From an uncultured Clostridia bacterium (GTDB taxonomy: Bacteria > Bacillota > Clostridia > TANB77 > CAG-465): a stretch of DNA of 22,798 nt. A program made the translations under genes and the position numbers. This document shows, piece by piece, positions 7,741 to 15,711 of the stretch. The notes below the pieces were generated by a model. It saw only the letters and a program-made list of their open reading frames with translations, was not told the DNA's origin and did no database searches. The stretch covers positions 1 through 22,798 of the forward strand of contig CAKOYA010000019.1 of assembly GCA_934130325.1 (NCBI GenBank). The letters run 5' to 3'. Every line of letters starts with the position of its first letter. Position 1 is the first letter of the stretch.

Positions 7741-8379
7741 TTACTCTAGAAAATTAAAGTCAACTTTAATTGGAATTGTTAAGATTAATCCATCTTCTGT
7801 TATATCAAATTCTTCTAAGTATAAAATATTATTAAATTTAAAAAAATCAAAAGTATCAGACAAAAACTTACTTGTTATATCATCCTGTGTTTTAAAATCC
7901 TTTTTATCATAAAAATTGCTGTAATCATCGTAGAAAAAATTAAGGTATTTAATCATAACATTAGATTTTTTACTAATAAAACCATCCACCCATAATTTTA
8001 CAACTTTATTCCATAATACTGTATGAAAATAATTGAAAAGATTTAGTGGTATCAAAGATCTTCCAGCCATACAATCTTCAACGTTTATACCATAAACAAT
8101 AAATGGCATTTTAATTTTCTTTTTTGAAAATAAAAACGTATTTGTAGAATTTTTTATTAGGTATTCAGCTGTATATTTATAAAAACTTTCAAAATCACCC
8201 TTTCCATTAAATGTTTGGTTATCCGTTAATAAATTTACTAATACATTACTTTCAATTTTCATACGCATTTTTGATAATCGGTAATAGCTATCAAAAGCAA
8301 ATACTAAGCCATCACCAAGTTTAAACCTATTTAATGCTAACATGTTTATAGGTACAGATATTTTAGTGTAATTATACAT
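7741..8379 (-). CDS. Conserved-looking protein of unknown function
   Basis: 212 aa, not recognised. Start: ATG at 8379, 8 nt after AAGGAG; an in-frame GTG at 8388 overlaps that ribosome binding site. The protein is lysine-, asparagine- and aromatic-rich, with no signal peptide, no obvious membrane helix, one cysteine, and no nucleotide-binding motif. A central stretch IKMPFIVYGINVEDCMAGR and a C-terminal GLILTIPIKVDF look like buried beta strands of a soluble globular domain. It has a consensus promoter (8436-8464) and its own terminator, so it is a single-gene unit, divergent from rpmE. Function unknown. Confidence 0.75.
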   Translation of the reverse strand: MYNYTKISVPINMLALNRFKLGDGLVFAFDSYYRLSKMRMKIESNVLVNLLTDNQTFNGKGDFESFYKYTAEYLIKNSTNTFLFSKKKIKMPFIVYGINVEDCMAGRSLIPLNLFNYFHTVLWNKVVKLWVDGFISKKSNVMIKYLNFFYDDYSNFYDKKDFKTQDDITSKFLSDTFDFFKFNNILYLEEFDITEDGLILTIPIKVDFNFLE

Positions 8380-8435
8380 TATACTCACTCCTTAATTTAT
8401 TAAAACTTTAAGATTTAAAATATAATATTTGTTAG

Positions 8436-8464
8436 TATTATAACACATTGTTGTAAATAAGTAA
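8436..8464 (-). promoter_or_regulatory. Promoter of the 212-aa unknown gene
   Basis: Minus strand: TTTACT (8464-8459), 17-bp spacer ending TGT, TATAAT (8441-8436): an extended -10 promoter. It leaves a leader of about 50 nt to the ATG at 8379. Confidence 0.75.
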
Positions 8465-8551
8465 ATAATCTATATTTAAAAGTTTAAAATATATAAAATT
8501 TACATAATTTAATTAAAAAGCTATAAAAAGAATAAAAAAATAAAAAAAGTC

Positions 8552-8580
8552 TTGTTTTTTATAGTCTAATATGTTAAAAT
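8552..8580 (+). promoter_or_regulatory. Promoter of rpmE
   Basis: TTGTTT (8552-8557), 17-bp spacer ending TGT, TAAAAT (8575-8580). Extended -10 type, back to back with the promoter of the unknown gene about 90 bp away. Confidence 0.7.
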
Positions 8581-8624
8581 ATATTAGTAACAATTTGAAG
8601 ATATATAATAGGAAGGTGAAATAA

Positions 8625-8825
8625 ATGAAAGCAGATATACAACCAAATTATGGAAAAGCTGTAATAAAATGTGTTTGTGGAAATGAAATTGAAACAGCTT
8701 CAGTTAAACCAGAGATGAAAGTAGATACATGTAGTAAATGTCATCCATTCTTTTCAGGTCAAAAACAAGCTATTTCTAGTCAAGGTAGAGCAGCTAAATT
8801 TTTTGAAAAATACGGAAAAAAATAA
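8625..8825 (+). CDS. rpmE: 50S ribosomal protein L31 (zinc-binding form)
   Basis: 66 aa, normal L31 length. It keeps the four zinc-ligand cysteines of the C+ form: CVCGNE (Cys16, Cys18) and CSKCHPFFSG (Cys36, Cys39). The zinc-free paralogue induced on zinc starvation lacks them. The N-terminal MKADIQPNYGKA and the end GRAAKFFEKYGKK are typical. A ribosome binding site GGAAGGTGA precedes the ATG, and an intrinsic terminator follows the stop by 5 nt, so most transcription should end here. Confidence 0.97.
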   Translation: MKADIQPNYGKAVIKCVCGNEIETASVKPEMKVDTCSKCHPFFSGQKQAISSQGRAAKFFEKYGKK

Positions 8826-8830
8826 AATAT

Positions 8831-8855
8831 GGGGACTTATGGTCCTCTTTTTCTT
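8831..8855 (+). terminator. Terminator of rpmE
   Basis: Stem 8831-8836 / 8842-8847 (GGGGAC / GTCCTC with one G-U), 5-nt loop, then TTTTTCTTT. Confidence 0.75.
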
Positions 8856-8858
8856 TAT

Positions 8859-8897
8859 GTATCGTCACTTGTTAAAAAGCTTTTGACGATATTTTTT
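8859..8897 (+). terminator. Second terminator-like hairpin ahead of prmC
   Basis: TATCGTCA (8860-8867) pairs with TGACGATA (8884-8891). The 16-nt loop carries AAAAGCTTTT, and the hairpin is followed by a run of T (8892-8897) that ends at the AAGGG ribosome binding site of prmC. It could be a tandem terminator or an attenuator controlling read-through into prmC. Confidence 0.45.
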
Positions 8898-8911
8898 AAG
8901 GGTAGATGAAT

Positions 8912-9772
8912 ATGGAATGTAATGTAGATGAATATATAAAAAAATATATTAAGGAAAATATTGTTAACCAAGATTATAATTTAAATGATATATATGTCAT
9001 AATTGCTCATTATTTAAATATATCAAAGGAAAAATTGTATTTACAAAAGGCGAATATAACTTTAAACAGTACAATGAGTCATGCTATTGATGAACTTTTA
9101 GATAAATTATATAAACAGCATATACCTATTCAGTATATAACTAATACAAAGTATTTTTATAATGAACAATACTTTGTAAATGAGAATGTTTTAATACCAA
9201 GGCAGGACACAGAAATTTTAGTGGAAACAGCCATAAGATATGTAAACAATGAGAACTTAGACTCTCTTTTAGATATGTGCACTGGTAGTGGCTGTATTGG
9301 TATATCTATTGCTAGGAACTCTTCAATTAAAGAAATAACCATGGTTGATATATCATCTGATGCATTAGATATAGCCCTAAAGAATGCTAAAATTAATCAA
9401 GTAGAAAAGAAATTAACTTTAATACAATCTAATTTGTTTGAAAATATCATAAATAGTAAATACGATGTATTAGTTTCAAATCCTCCATATATAAAAACAG
9501 AGGTAATAAATAGCCTTGATGAATTTGTAAAAAAAGAACCTATTTTGGCATTAGATGGAGGAAAAAGCGGTTTAGATATATATATAAAAATATTGGAAAA
9601 TGCATGGAAGTATTTAAATAATAATGCTTTAGTAATATTTGAAATAGGTTATGATCAATTAGATAGTATTTTAACACTTATAGCTAAGAATACCTCATAT
9701 GAAGTACTAGAGTGTATAAAAGATTTTGGAAATAATGATAGGGTGGTAGTGTGTCGTTTTCATCAAATATAA
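8912..9772 (+). CDS. prmC: Release factor glutamine methyltransferase
   Basis: 286 aa. It N5-methylates the Gln of the GGQ motif in RF1/RF2 using SAM. An N-terminal helical domain (1-75) is followed by a Rossmann methyltransferase: IPRQDTEILVE (95-105), SAM loop LLDMCTGSGCIG (119-130), and the catalytic motif NPPY (190-193). The ATG at 8912 is favoured over 8906, since AAGGG (8898-8902) is 9 nt from the former and only 3 nt from the latter. In Clostridia prmC usually sits beside prfA; here whiA follows instead and overlaps its last 22 nt. No clear promoter lies between the rpmE terminator and this gene. Confidence 0.95.
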   Translation: MECNVDEYIKKYIKENIVNQDYNLNDIYVIIAHYLNISKEKLYLQKANITLNSTMSHAIDELLDKLYKQHIPIQYITNTKYFYNEQYFVNENVLIPRQDTEILVETAIRYVNNENLDSLLDMCTGSGCIGISIARNSSIKEITMVDISSDALDIALKNAKINQVEKKLTLIQSNLFENIINSKYDVLVSNPPYIKTEVINSLDEFVKKEPILALDGGKSGLDIYIKILENAWKYLNNNALVIFEIGYDQLDSILTLIAKNTSYEVLECIKDFGNNDRVVVCRFHQI

Positions 9773-10488
9773 AACAAGAAATTTTAGATAGTTTCTCAAG
9801 TGTGGATAATAAGTGTTGCAAAATGGCTGAAAAATTTGGAGAATGTTTAACAGTAGTTAAACATAAAAAAGATTTAGAAAATGAATTTTTTGACTTTTTA
9901 GATATAGCCTCTTTAAAGGAATGTTGTGTAAAATCTATATTAAAAGGAGCTTTCGTTAGTTCTGGGTGTATCGTAAATCCTCAAAATGATTACCATTTTG
10001 AAATTTCATTTAAAAATAAGGCATGTAGTGAATACATATTTAATTTGCTATCTTTGCTAGAATTTACACCAAGATCTATAAGGCGTAAGAGTTTATCTTA
10101 TATCGTATATATTAAAGACTCAGAACAAATATCGTTATTAATTAGCATACTTGGAGCTTCTAAAAGCTTGCTTGAGTTTGAAAATGTTAGGGTAGAAAAG
10201 AATGTTAAAAATAACATTAATAGAAGTATTAACTGCGAAACTGCAAATTTTTCAAAAACTATTTCAGCCTCTTTAAAACAACTTGAAGCTATAAAAAAGC
10301 TTGAAAAAAGCGGTAAATTGCTAAAATTAGATGCAAAACTGAAAGAAACAGCGATGTTGCGAAAAGATTATCCAGATGGGAGTTTAGACTTTTTAGTAAA
10401 AAAATTTAATGAGCATGGAAATATATCTAAATCTGGACTAAAACATAGACTAGATAAGTTAGTGCAATTAGCTCAAACTATAGATTAA
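9751..10488 (+). CDS. whiA: WhiA-family DNA-binding protein, internally shortened
   Basis: 245 aa, against about 310 aa usually. The N-terminus MSFSSNIKQEILDSF matches WhiA exactly in style (Bacillus MSFASETKKEL), and the second half is complete: CCVKSILKGAFVSSGCIVNP, YHFEISF, NINRSINCETANFSKTI, and a C-terminal helix-turn-helix (GNISKSGLKHRLDKLVQ). What is missing is about 65 residues between them: the first half of the LAGLIDADG-like domain is replaced by a short linker (residues 33-56). WhiA affects division and chromosome segregation in Firmicutes and is a developmental regulator in actinobacteria. The start is GTG with GGGTGG 4 nt upstream. It lies between prmC and hemW rather than in the usual rapZ-yvcK-whiA group. 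The reading frame is clean, so this is a shortened protein, not a pseudogene. Confidence 0.88.
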   Translation: MSFSSNIKQEILDSFSSVDNKCCKMAEKFGECLTVVKHKKDLENEFFDFLDIASLKECCVKSILKGAFVSSGCIVNPQNDYHFEISFKNKACSEYIFNLLSLLEFTPRSIRRKSLSYIVYIKDSEQISLLISILGASKSLLEFENVRVEKNVKNNINRSINCETANFSKTISASLKQLEAIKKLEKSGKLLKLDAKLKETAMLRKDYPDGSLDFLVKKFNEHGNISKSGLKHRLDKLVQLAQTID

Positions 10489-10501
10489 AACAGGAGTAAT
10501 T

Positions 10502-11638
10502 ATGAAAGATATAGGATTATATATACATATACCATTTTGTAGTTCAAGATGTTATTATTGTAATTTCTTTTCATCAACTAATTTAAACATTATAGATAAA
10601 TATGTTGATGCAGTTTGTCTTGAAATACTGCAAAATGCAGAGATACTTTCGGAGTATACGGTTTCAACAGTATATTTTGGTGGGGGAACACCATCTTTAA
10701 TAGATGCAAAATATATAGAAAGAATAATGGAAACAATCAAACTTTTTAATTGCAATATTAAAGAGGCAACAATTGAAATTAATCCTGGTACTGTTACTAT
10801 AGAAAAAATGTCTATGTATAAAAAGGTTGGGATAAATAGAGTAAGTATTGGACTTCAGTCTACTCATGATGAAGTATTAAAATCAATTGGAAGATCTCAC
10901 ACTTATTCAGATTTTTTAAGTGCATTAAAAATTGTAAAAAAAGCAGGAATAGAAAATGTTTCTATTGATGTAATGTATCCATTACCAAGGCTTAATTTTG
11001 TTAAATTTAAAGATACCATAGAAAAAATTATATCTTTAAAAGATGAATATAATATAAAACATATATCAGTGTATAACCTAGAAATACATGAAGGAAGTAA
11101 GCTTGATTTCTTATTAAAGGAGAAATTTTTGGAACTAGTAGATGAAGATGAAGAATATAAAATGAAAGAATATCTAGAAAATATATTAGAAATAAATGGT
11201 TTAAAAAGATATGAAATTTCTAATTTTGCTAATATTAATTATGAATCTAAACATAATTTGAAGTATTGGAATCAAGATGAATATATTGGAATAGGTGCGT
11301 CAGCATCAAGTTTTTTTGCGGGAACTAGGTATACTAATGTTTCAAATTTGGATAAATATATAAATTCCATTTTTGAAAATAATAGTGTGATAGTAGAAAA
11401 GGAAGAATTGGATAAAATGGCTTTAATGAAGGAATATATGATATTAAAACTTCGTCTTTTATCTGGTGTATCAATAAAAGAATTTAAAAAAAGATTTTCG
11501 GTTGATTTAATGGATATATTTAACATTGAAATAAAAAAACTTACTGCTGAAAAACTTATATATTTAAATGACTCTCATATCATACTATCTCCAAGAGGAA
11601 AAGAAGTAGCTAATGTAGTTTGGCAAGAATTTGTATAA
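10502..11638 (+). CDS. hemW: Radical-SAM heme chaperone HemW
   Basis: 378 aa. The [4Fe-4S]-SAM motif C-x3-C-x2-C is at Cys13, Cys17, Cys20 (FCSSRCYYCNFFS), followed by VYFGGGTPSLI, EINPGT, RVSIGLQS and VSIDVMYPLP, all typical of the HemW/CPDH group. The N-terminus lacks the extra region of true coproporphyrinogen dehydrogenase HemN, so the heme-chaperone subfamily is the better call. No heme biosynthesis gene is in the window. CAGGAG lies 5 nt before the ATG, and the gene starts 13 nt after whiA. Confidence 0.92.
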   Translation: MKDIGLYIHIPFCSSRCYYCNFFSSTNLNIIDKYVDAVCLEILQNAEILSEYTVSTVYFGGGTPSLIDAKYIERIMETIKLFNCNIKEATIEINPGTVTIEKMSMYKKVGINRVSIGLQSTHDEVLKSIGRSHTYSDFLSALKIVKKAGIENVSIDVMYPLPRLNFVKFKDTIEKIISLKDEYNIKHISVYNLEIHEGSKLDFLLKEKFLELVDEDEEYKMKEYLENILEINGLKRYEISNFANINYESKHNLKYWNQDEYIGIGASASSFFAGTRYTNVSNLDKYINSIFENNSVIVEKEELDKMALMKEYMILKLRLLSGVSIKEFKKRFSVDLMDIFNIEIKKLTAEKLIYLNDSHIILSPRGKEVANVVWQEFV

Positions 11639-11655
11639 AGTATACATTTTAGTAT

Positions 11656-11684
11656 TTGACATGAAAAAATTAAAAGTATATAAT
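11656..11684 (+). promoter_or_regulatory. Consensus sigma-A promoter ahead of the 174-aa gene and polA
   Basis: TTGACA (11656-11661), exactly 17 bp, TATAAT (11679-11684): a perfect consensus. Transcription should begin near 11691, at the very GAGGTG (11691-11696) that serves as ribosome binding site, so the leader is only about 15 nt. Confidence 0.85.
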
Positions 11685-11705
11685 AATGATGAGGTGTGTA
11701 AAGTT

Positions 11706-12230
11706 ATGGATGAAATATTTTCGGATTTTAACTTTGTTAAAGTTAAAAATAGCCTAAAAAACGTCATTGAAAAATTAGAAAAAAATAATTATATTCTTGA
11801 TAAAAATTATTATATCTTAGATATATATATGATAAAAAAGGGAAGCCTAAATATTGATAAAGATTATTTTTCTTTAAAAGAGTTACCTGATTATTTGATA
11901 TTAAGGGATTATAATAATGAAAAAAAAGAACTAATACTTTTTAATGATGGTATGGTAAGAGGAAAGGTAAAAGGGATATTTACAACCAAATACATAGTAG
12001 AACAACTAGGATATGAACGAATGTTTAATATGAATGAAGATGTTTACTTTTATGTAAAAAATACTACTGGTAATATAATAACAATTATTGATATAAGAGA
12101 TAATGGTGTATATATAGATAAATCAAGTATAGATAATATTGAATTAAATAAAGAATTTGATTATTTAAATCAAAATGACAAGGATTTTGTTAATAATAAA
12201 TTTTTAGAATATTTAAAAAGTATGAAATAA
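11706..12230 (+). CDS. Unknown protein encoded just before polA
   Basis: 174 aa, not recognised. The frame is open from 11631, but a perfect promoter occupies 11656-11684 and GAGGTG lies at 11691-11696, so ATG 11706 (9 nt spacing) is the start. The protein is acidic and lysine/asparagine-rich with no cysteines, no membrane segment and no signal peptide. The stretch from residue 60 to 130 (DYLILRDYNNEKKELILFND, later YVKNTTGNIITIIDI) alternates hydrophobic and polar residues as beta strands do. It is 11 nt upstream of polA and shares its promoter, so co-expression with DNA polymerase I is expected; a functional link is only inference. Confidence 0.7.
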   Translation: MDEIFSDFNFVKVKNSLKNVIEKLEKNNYILDKNYYILDIYMIKKGSLNIDKDYFSLKELPDYLILRDYNNEKKELILFNDGMVRGKVKGIFTTKYIVEQLGYERMFNMNEDVYFYVKNTTGNIITIIDIRDNGVYIDKSSIDNIELNKEFDYLNQNDKDFVNNKFLEYLKSMK

Positions 12231-12241
12231 AGAGGTAATAT

Positions 12242-15010
12242 ATGGAAAAATTTTTAATAATTGATGGTAATAGTATTATGAATAGAGCATTTTATGGTCT
12301 CTCAAATTTTAGAATGTTTTCTAAAACTGCTGGTATACATACGAATGCACTATATGCTTTTTTGAATATATATTGGATGATATTAGAAAAAATAAACCCT
12401 GATTATATTGCGGTTTCTTTTGATTTAAAAGCTCCTACTTTTAGGCATAAAATGTATTCTGAATACAAAGGAACCAGAAAGGGAATGCCTGATGAACTTG
12501 CAGAACAAATGCCTATGATAAAAGAGATATTAAATGCTATGAATGTTCCAATTATTGAAATTGAGGGATATGAAGCTGATGATGTACTTGGAACAGTTGC
12601 AAAAATTAATTCTACAAATGGTATTTTTACGTATATTTTAACTGGAGATAAGGATTCTTTTCAACTTATAAGTGATAACACTTCAATAATTATTCCTACA
12701 ACAAGGATGGGCAAAACTGAATATACTATATATACTCCTGAGCTTTTAAAAGAAAAGCAAAATATTGAACCCTATCAAATTGTGGATATTAAATCTTTAA
12801 TGGGAGACAGTTCTGATAATATTCCAGGAGTAAGAGGTATAGGTGAAAAAACTGCATATAGCCTAATATGGAAATATACTACATTGGAAAATATATATAA
12901 TAACATTGAAAATTTAGAAATTACTGCTAAAGTTAAAGAAAAACTTGTAAATGATAAAGAAATTGCGTTTCTTAGTAAAAAGCTTGCAACAATTGATATA
13001 AATGTTCCAATTAATTTTGATTATAAAGATGCAATGTATACAGATGTAAATAAGGAAAAATTATTTTGTCTATTTAAAAAATTAGAATTTACAAAATTTT
13101 TAGAAAAATATGATTTTTCTGGTGTGGAAAATATACAAGAAAATAGCAATTCGTTTTTAAGTGAAAAGTTATATAAAGAATTTAAATCTTCAAAAGAAAT
13201 TATATTACTAAATAGTGATAATTTAAGTGATAATTTAAAGTATATATATGAAACTTTTAATGAACCACAAATATCATATATATTAAATGTTGTAGATGAT
13301 GAGGTATTTAATATTAATTTAGGAATACAAAAATCATTTTTGGCTATATACTCTAGTATAAAAGACACTATATATATAATTAATATTGATGATATTAAAA
13401 ATAATTGCTATAATGGATATATTGATATGTTAAGTGCATTTTCAAGTAGTTCTTGTGAAAAAATAGGTTATAATATAAAGCAAGATATAAGATATATTTT
13501 AAATAGTAGAATTAATAATATAAATAATTTTTCATACGATGTAATGATTGCGTATTATTTAATGGATTCATTAAGAGCAAACTATGATTTAGAATATATA
13601 TTAAATGATTTATATGAATTGGTTCTAGAAAGAGCAGATTCTAAAAAGGCTGAGAATATTCAACTATCTCTTTTTCCGCAAGAGATTAGCAGTGAGTTTT
13701 TAACAAAAACAGAAATAGAAAATATTACTATTTCTTTAAAAGGAATATTTAAGTCTAAGGATATTATTTTAAAAAAATTAGAAGAACTAGATATGCTAGA
13801 TTTGTTCAATCAAATAGAAATGCCCCTTACAGAGACGTTGGCTTCTATGGAACATTTTGGAATGTATATTGATAAAGAAAAGTTAGAAGAATTTGACGTT
13901 GACATAACTAATAAATTGAGCTTTTTAGAAAAAAATATATATGAATTAGCTGGTAATGTGTTTAATATTAATTCGCCTCAGCAGTTAGGACATATATTAT
14001 TTGAGGTCTTGAATTTACCAGTTGTAAAGAAGAAGAAAACAGGATTTTCTACTGATAAAGAGGTCCTAGAAGAATTAGCAGATAAGCATGAAATAATTAA
14101 CCTAATACTTGAATATAGACAAACAATGAAGTTGAAAACTACATATGTTGATGGGCTTAAAAACAAAATTGCAAGTGATGGTAGAATACATACAACATTC
14201 ATGCAGACAGTTACTTCTACAGGAAGACTTAGTAGCATAGAACCTAATCTACAAAATATTCCAATAAAACTAGAATTAGGAAGAAAAATTCGTAGTTTTT
14301 TTGTTGCGCAAAATGATAATGAAATTGTTGATGCAGATTACAGTCAAATAGAACTTAGAGTATTATCACATATGTCAAATGATCAAAAAATGATAAACGC
14401 CTTTAACCAAGATATTGATATACATAAGGTAACAGCATCTGAAGTGTTTGGAATTCCAATTGAAGATGTAACTTATGAATTAAGGTCTAAGGCTAAAGCA
14501 GTTAATTTTGGCATAGTATATGGAATAAGTGAGTTTGGACTTGCTAAAAACATTTCTTCAAGTAGAAAAGAAGCAGGAGAATATATAAATAATTATTTAG
14601 AAAAGTATAGTGGGATTAATAATTTTATGGAAGAAAGTGTTAATATAGCCAGTAATGATGGCTATGCTAAAACTTTATTTGGTAGAAGAAGATATATTAA
14701 TGAATTAAGCAGTAAGAATAAAATGAAGGTGCAATTTGGAAAACGTGTAGCTATGAATACTCCTATTCAAGGAACGGCTGCTGACATAATTAAACTTGCA
14801 ATGAATAAAATATATTATACATTAAAAGAAAAAAATCTTTCATCTCACCTTATAATGCAGGTGCATGATGAATTGATAATTGAAGCTGTACCTCAAGAGT
14901 TAGAAATCGTAAAAAAAATAATGAAGGATACAATGGAAAATATAGTTAATCTTAGGGTACCACTTAAGGTTGATTTAAACGTAGGAAAAAGTTGGTATGA
15001 CGCCAAATAA
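12242..15010 (+). CDS. polA: DNA polymerase I
   Basis: 922 aa, three domains. 5'-3' nuclease (1 to about 290): DGNSIMNRAFYG, GYEADDVLGT, LTGDKDSFQLIS, MGDSSDNIPGVRGIGEKTA. The middle domain (about 310-510) keeps the 3'-5' exonuclease fold (YNIKQDIRYILN, YDVMIAYYLMDS), but the first catalytic Asp-x-Glu is absent (KSFLAIYSS at its place), so proofreading is probably lost, as in Bacillus relatives. Polymerase domain: motif A DADYSQIELR (catalytic Asp699), O-helix RSKAKAVNFGIVYG with Phe756 (dideoxy-discriminating), motif C VHDELI (Asp876). It does Okazaki-fragment processing and repair. GAGGT precedes the ATG; the lytic transglycosylase gene follows 12 nt later. Confidence 0.97.
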   Translation: MEKFLIIDGNSIMNRAFYGLSNFRMFSKTAGIHTNALYAFLNIYWMILEKINPDYIAVSFDLKAPTFRHKMYSEYKGTRKGMPDELAEQMPMIKEILNAMNVPIIEIEGYEADDVLGTVAKINSTNGIFTYILTGDKDSFQLISDNTSIIIPTTRMGKTEYTIYTPELLKEKQNIEPYQIVDIKSLMGDSSDNIPGVRGIGEKTAYSLIWKYTTLENIYNNIENLEITAKVKEKLVNDKEIAFLSKKLATIDINVPINFDYKDAMYTDVNKEKLFCLFKKLEFTKFLEKYDFSGVENIQENSNSFLSEKLYKEFKSSKEIILLNSDNLSDNLKYIYETFNEPQISYILNVVDDEVFNINLGIQKSFLAIYSSIKDTIYIINIDDIKNNCYNGYIDMLSAFSSSSCEKIGYNIKQDIRYILNSRINNINNFSYDVMIAYYLMDSLRANYDLEYILNDLYELVLERADSKKAENIQLSLFPQEISSEFLTKTEIENITISLKGIFKSKDIILKKLEELDMLDLFNQIEMPLTETLASMEHFGMYIDKEKLEEFDVDITNKLSFLEKNIYELAGNVFNINSPQQLGHILFEVLNLPVVKKKKTGFSTDKEVLEELADKHEIINLILEYRQTMKLKTTYVDGLKNKIASDGRIHTTFMQTVTSTGRLSSIEPNLQNIPIKLELGRKIRSFFVAQNDNEIVDADYSQIELRVLSHMSNDQKMINAFNQDIDIHKVTASEVFGIPIEDVTYELRSKAKAVNFGIVYGISEFGLAKNISSSRKEAGEYINNYLEKYSGINNFMEESVNIASNDGYAKTLFGRRRYINELSSKNKMKVQFGKRVAMNTPIQGTAADIIKLAMNKIYYTLKEKNLSSHLIMQVHDELIIEAVPQELEIVKKIMKDTMENIVNLRVPLKVDLNVGKSWYDAK

Positions 15011-15022
15011 AGGAAGGTAATA

Positions 15023-15580
15023 ATGATAAAACATTTAAAAAAAATAATTTTTATCCTAGTTATAATTGTAATATGTGTATTTATTAGTATATATTTTTTA
15101 AAGACATATATATATCCTAGAACATACTTTGATATTATTAAAGAAGAAGCGATAAAAAATAATATTGATCCATATTTGGTTTTAGCAATAATAAAGACAG
15201 AAAGTAGCTTTGACAAAAATGCTACTTCACTTAAAGAGGCAAGAGGATTAATGCAAATCATGGATTCTACAGCTAGTGAACTAAGTAGTAAAGAAAATAT
15301 AAATACTGATGATACTATAAATTTATATAATGAAACTATTAACATACCACTTGGATGTAAGTATTTTTCTAATCTCATAACAAGATATGAAGGAAATTAT
15401 TATCTTGCAATCTGTGCATATAATGCTGGAATGGGGAATGTTGATAAATGGATAGAACAGGGAATAGTTTCAAAAGATTTATCTGAATATAAAAATATTA
15501 ATTTACCATTTAAAGAAACAAATAAATATTTATATAAAGTAGTCTATTCATATAAAATGTATAGATTATTATATGAATAA
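15023..15580 (+). CDS. Membrane-anchored lytic transglycosylase (SLT domain)
   Basis: 185 aa. An N-terminal signal anchor (about residues 8-26) precedes one SLT/lysozyme-like domain: the catalytic Glu60 in AIIKTESSFD, ARGLMQIM, and ICAYNAGMGNVDKW. It cleaves the MurNAc-GlcNAc bond of peptidoglycan to a 1,6-anhydro product at the outer face of the membrane. In many Clostridia a gene of this type follows polA and coaE; coaE is missing here and the gene follows polA directly, probably in the same operon. GGAAGG is the ribosome binding site. A strong terminator ends the unit. Confidence 0.92.
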   Translation: MIKHLKKIIFILVIIVICVFISIYFLKTYIYPRTYFDIIKEEAIKNNIDPYLVLAIIKTESSFDKNATSLKEARGLMQIMDSTASELSSKENINTDDTINLYNETINIPLGCKYFSNLITRYEGNYYLAICAYNAGMGNVDKWIEQGIVSKDLSEYKNINLPFKETNKYLYKVVYSYKMYRLLYE

Positions 15581-15590
15581 TTTTTATAAT

Positions 15591-15624
15591 GTGCAGCCTA
15601 TTATAAATTAGGTTGCATTTTTTT
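15591..15624 (+). terminator. Terminator of the polA operon
   Basis: TGCAGCCTA (15592-15600) pairs with TAGGTTGCA (15609-15617) with one G-U, then seven T (15618-15624). Confidence 0.9.
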
Positions 15625-15636
15625 GTAATAAAAATA

Positions 15637-15665
15637 TTTACAAAATTTATATTAAATGATAAAAT
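15637..15665 (+). promoter_or_regulatory. Promoter of the TetR operon
   Basis: TTTACA (15637-15642), 17-bp spacer, TAAAAT (15660-15665). The predicted start near 15672 lies inside the tandem operator that begins at 15665. Confidence 0.75.
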
Positions 15666-15690
15666 AACATATGTTAGGTAACTATTGTTA
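15665..15690 (+). promoter_or_regulatory. Tandem operator, two TAAC-N4-GTTA palindromes
   Basis: TAACATATGTTA (15665-15676, a perfect 12-bp palindrome) and TAACTATTGTTA (15679-15690) are separated by GG, so the half-sites repeat with a 14-bp period. They cover the transcription start and end 7 nt before the AGGAGG of the TetR gene. This position fits autorepression by the TetR protein (inference). Confidence 0.65.
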
Positions 15691-15711
15691 TAGAAAAAGG
15701 AGGCGAGAATT

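Noticed and set aside
13021..15378. Reverse-strand open frames across polA and the lytic transglycosylase gene
   Set aside because: They have no ribosome binding sites, are low-complexity, and mirror real genes on the plus strand.
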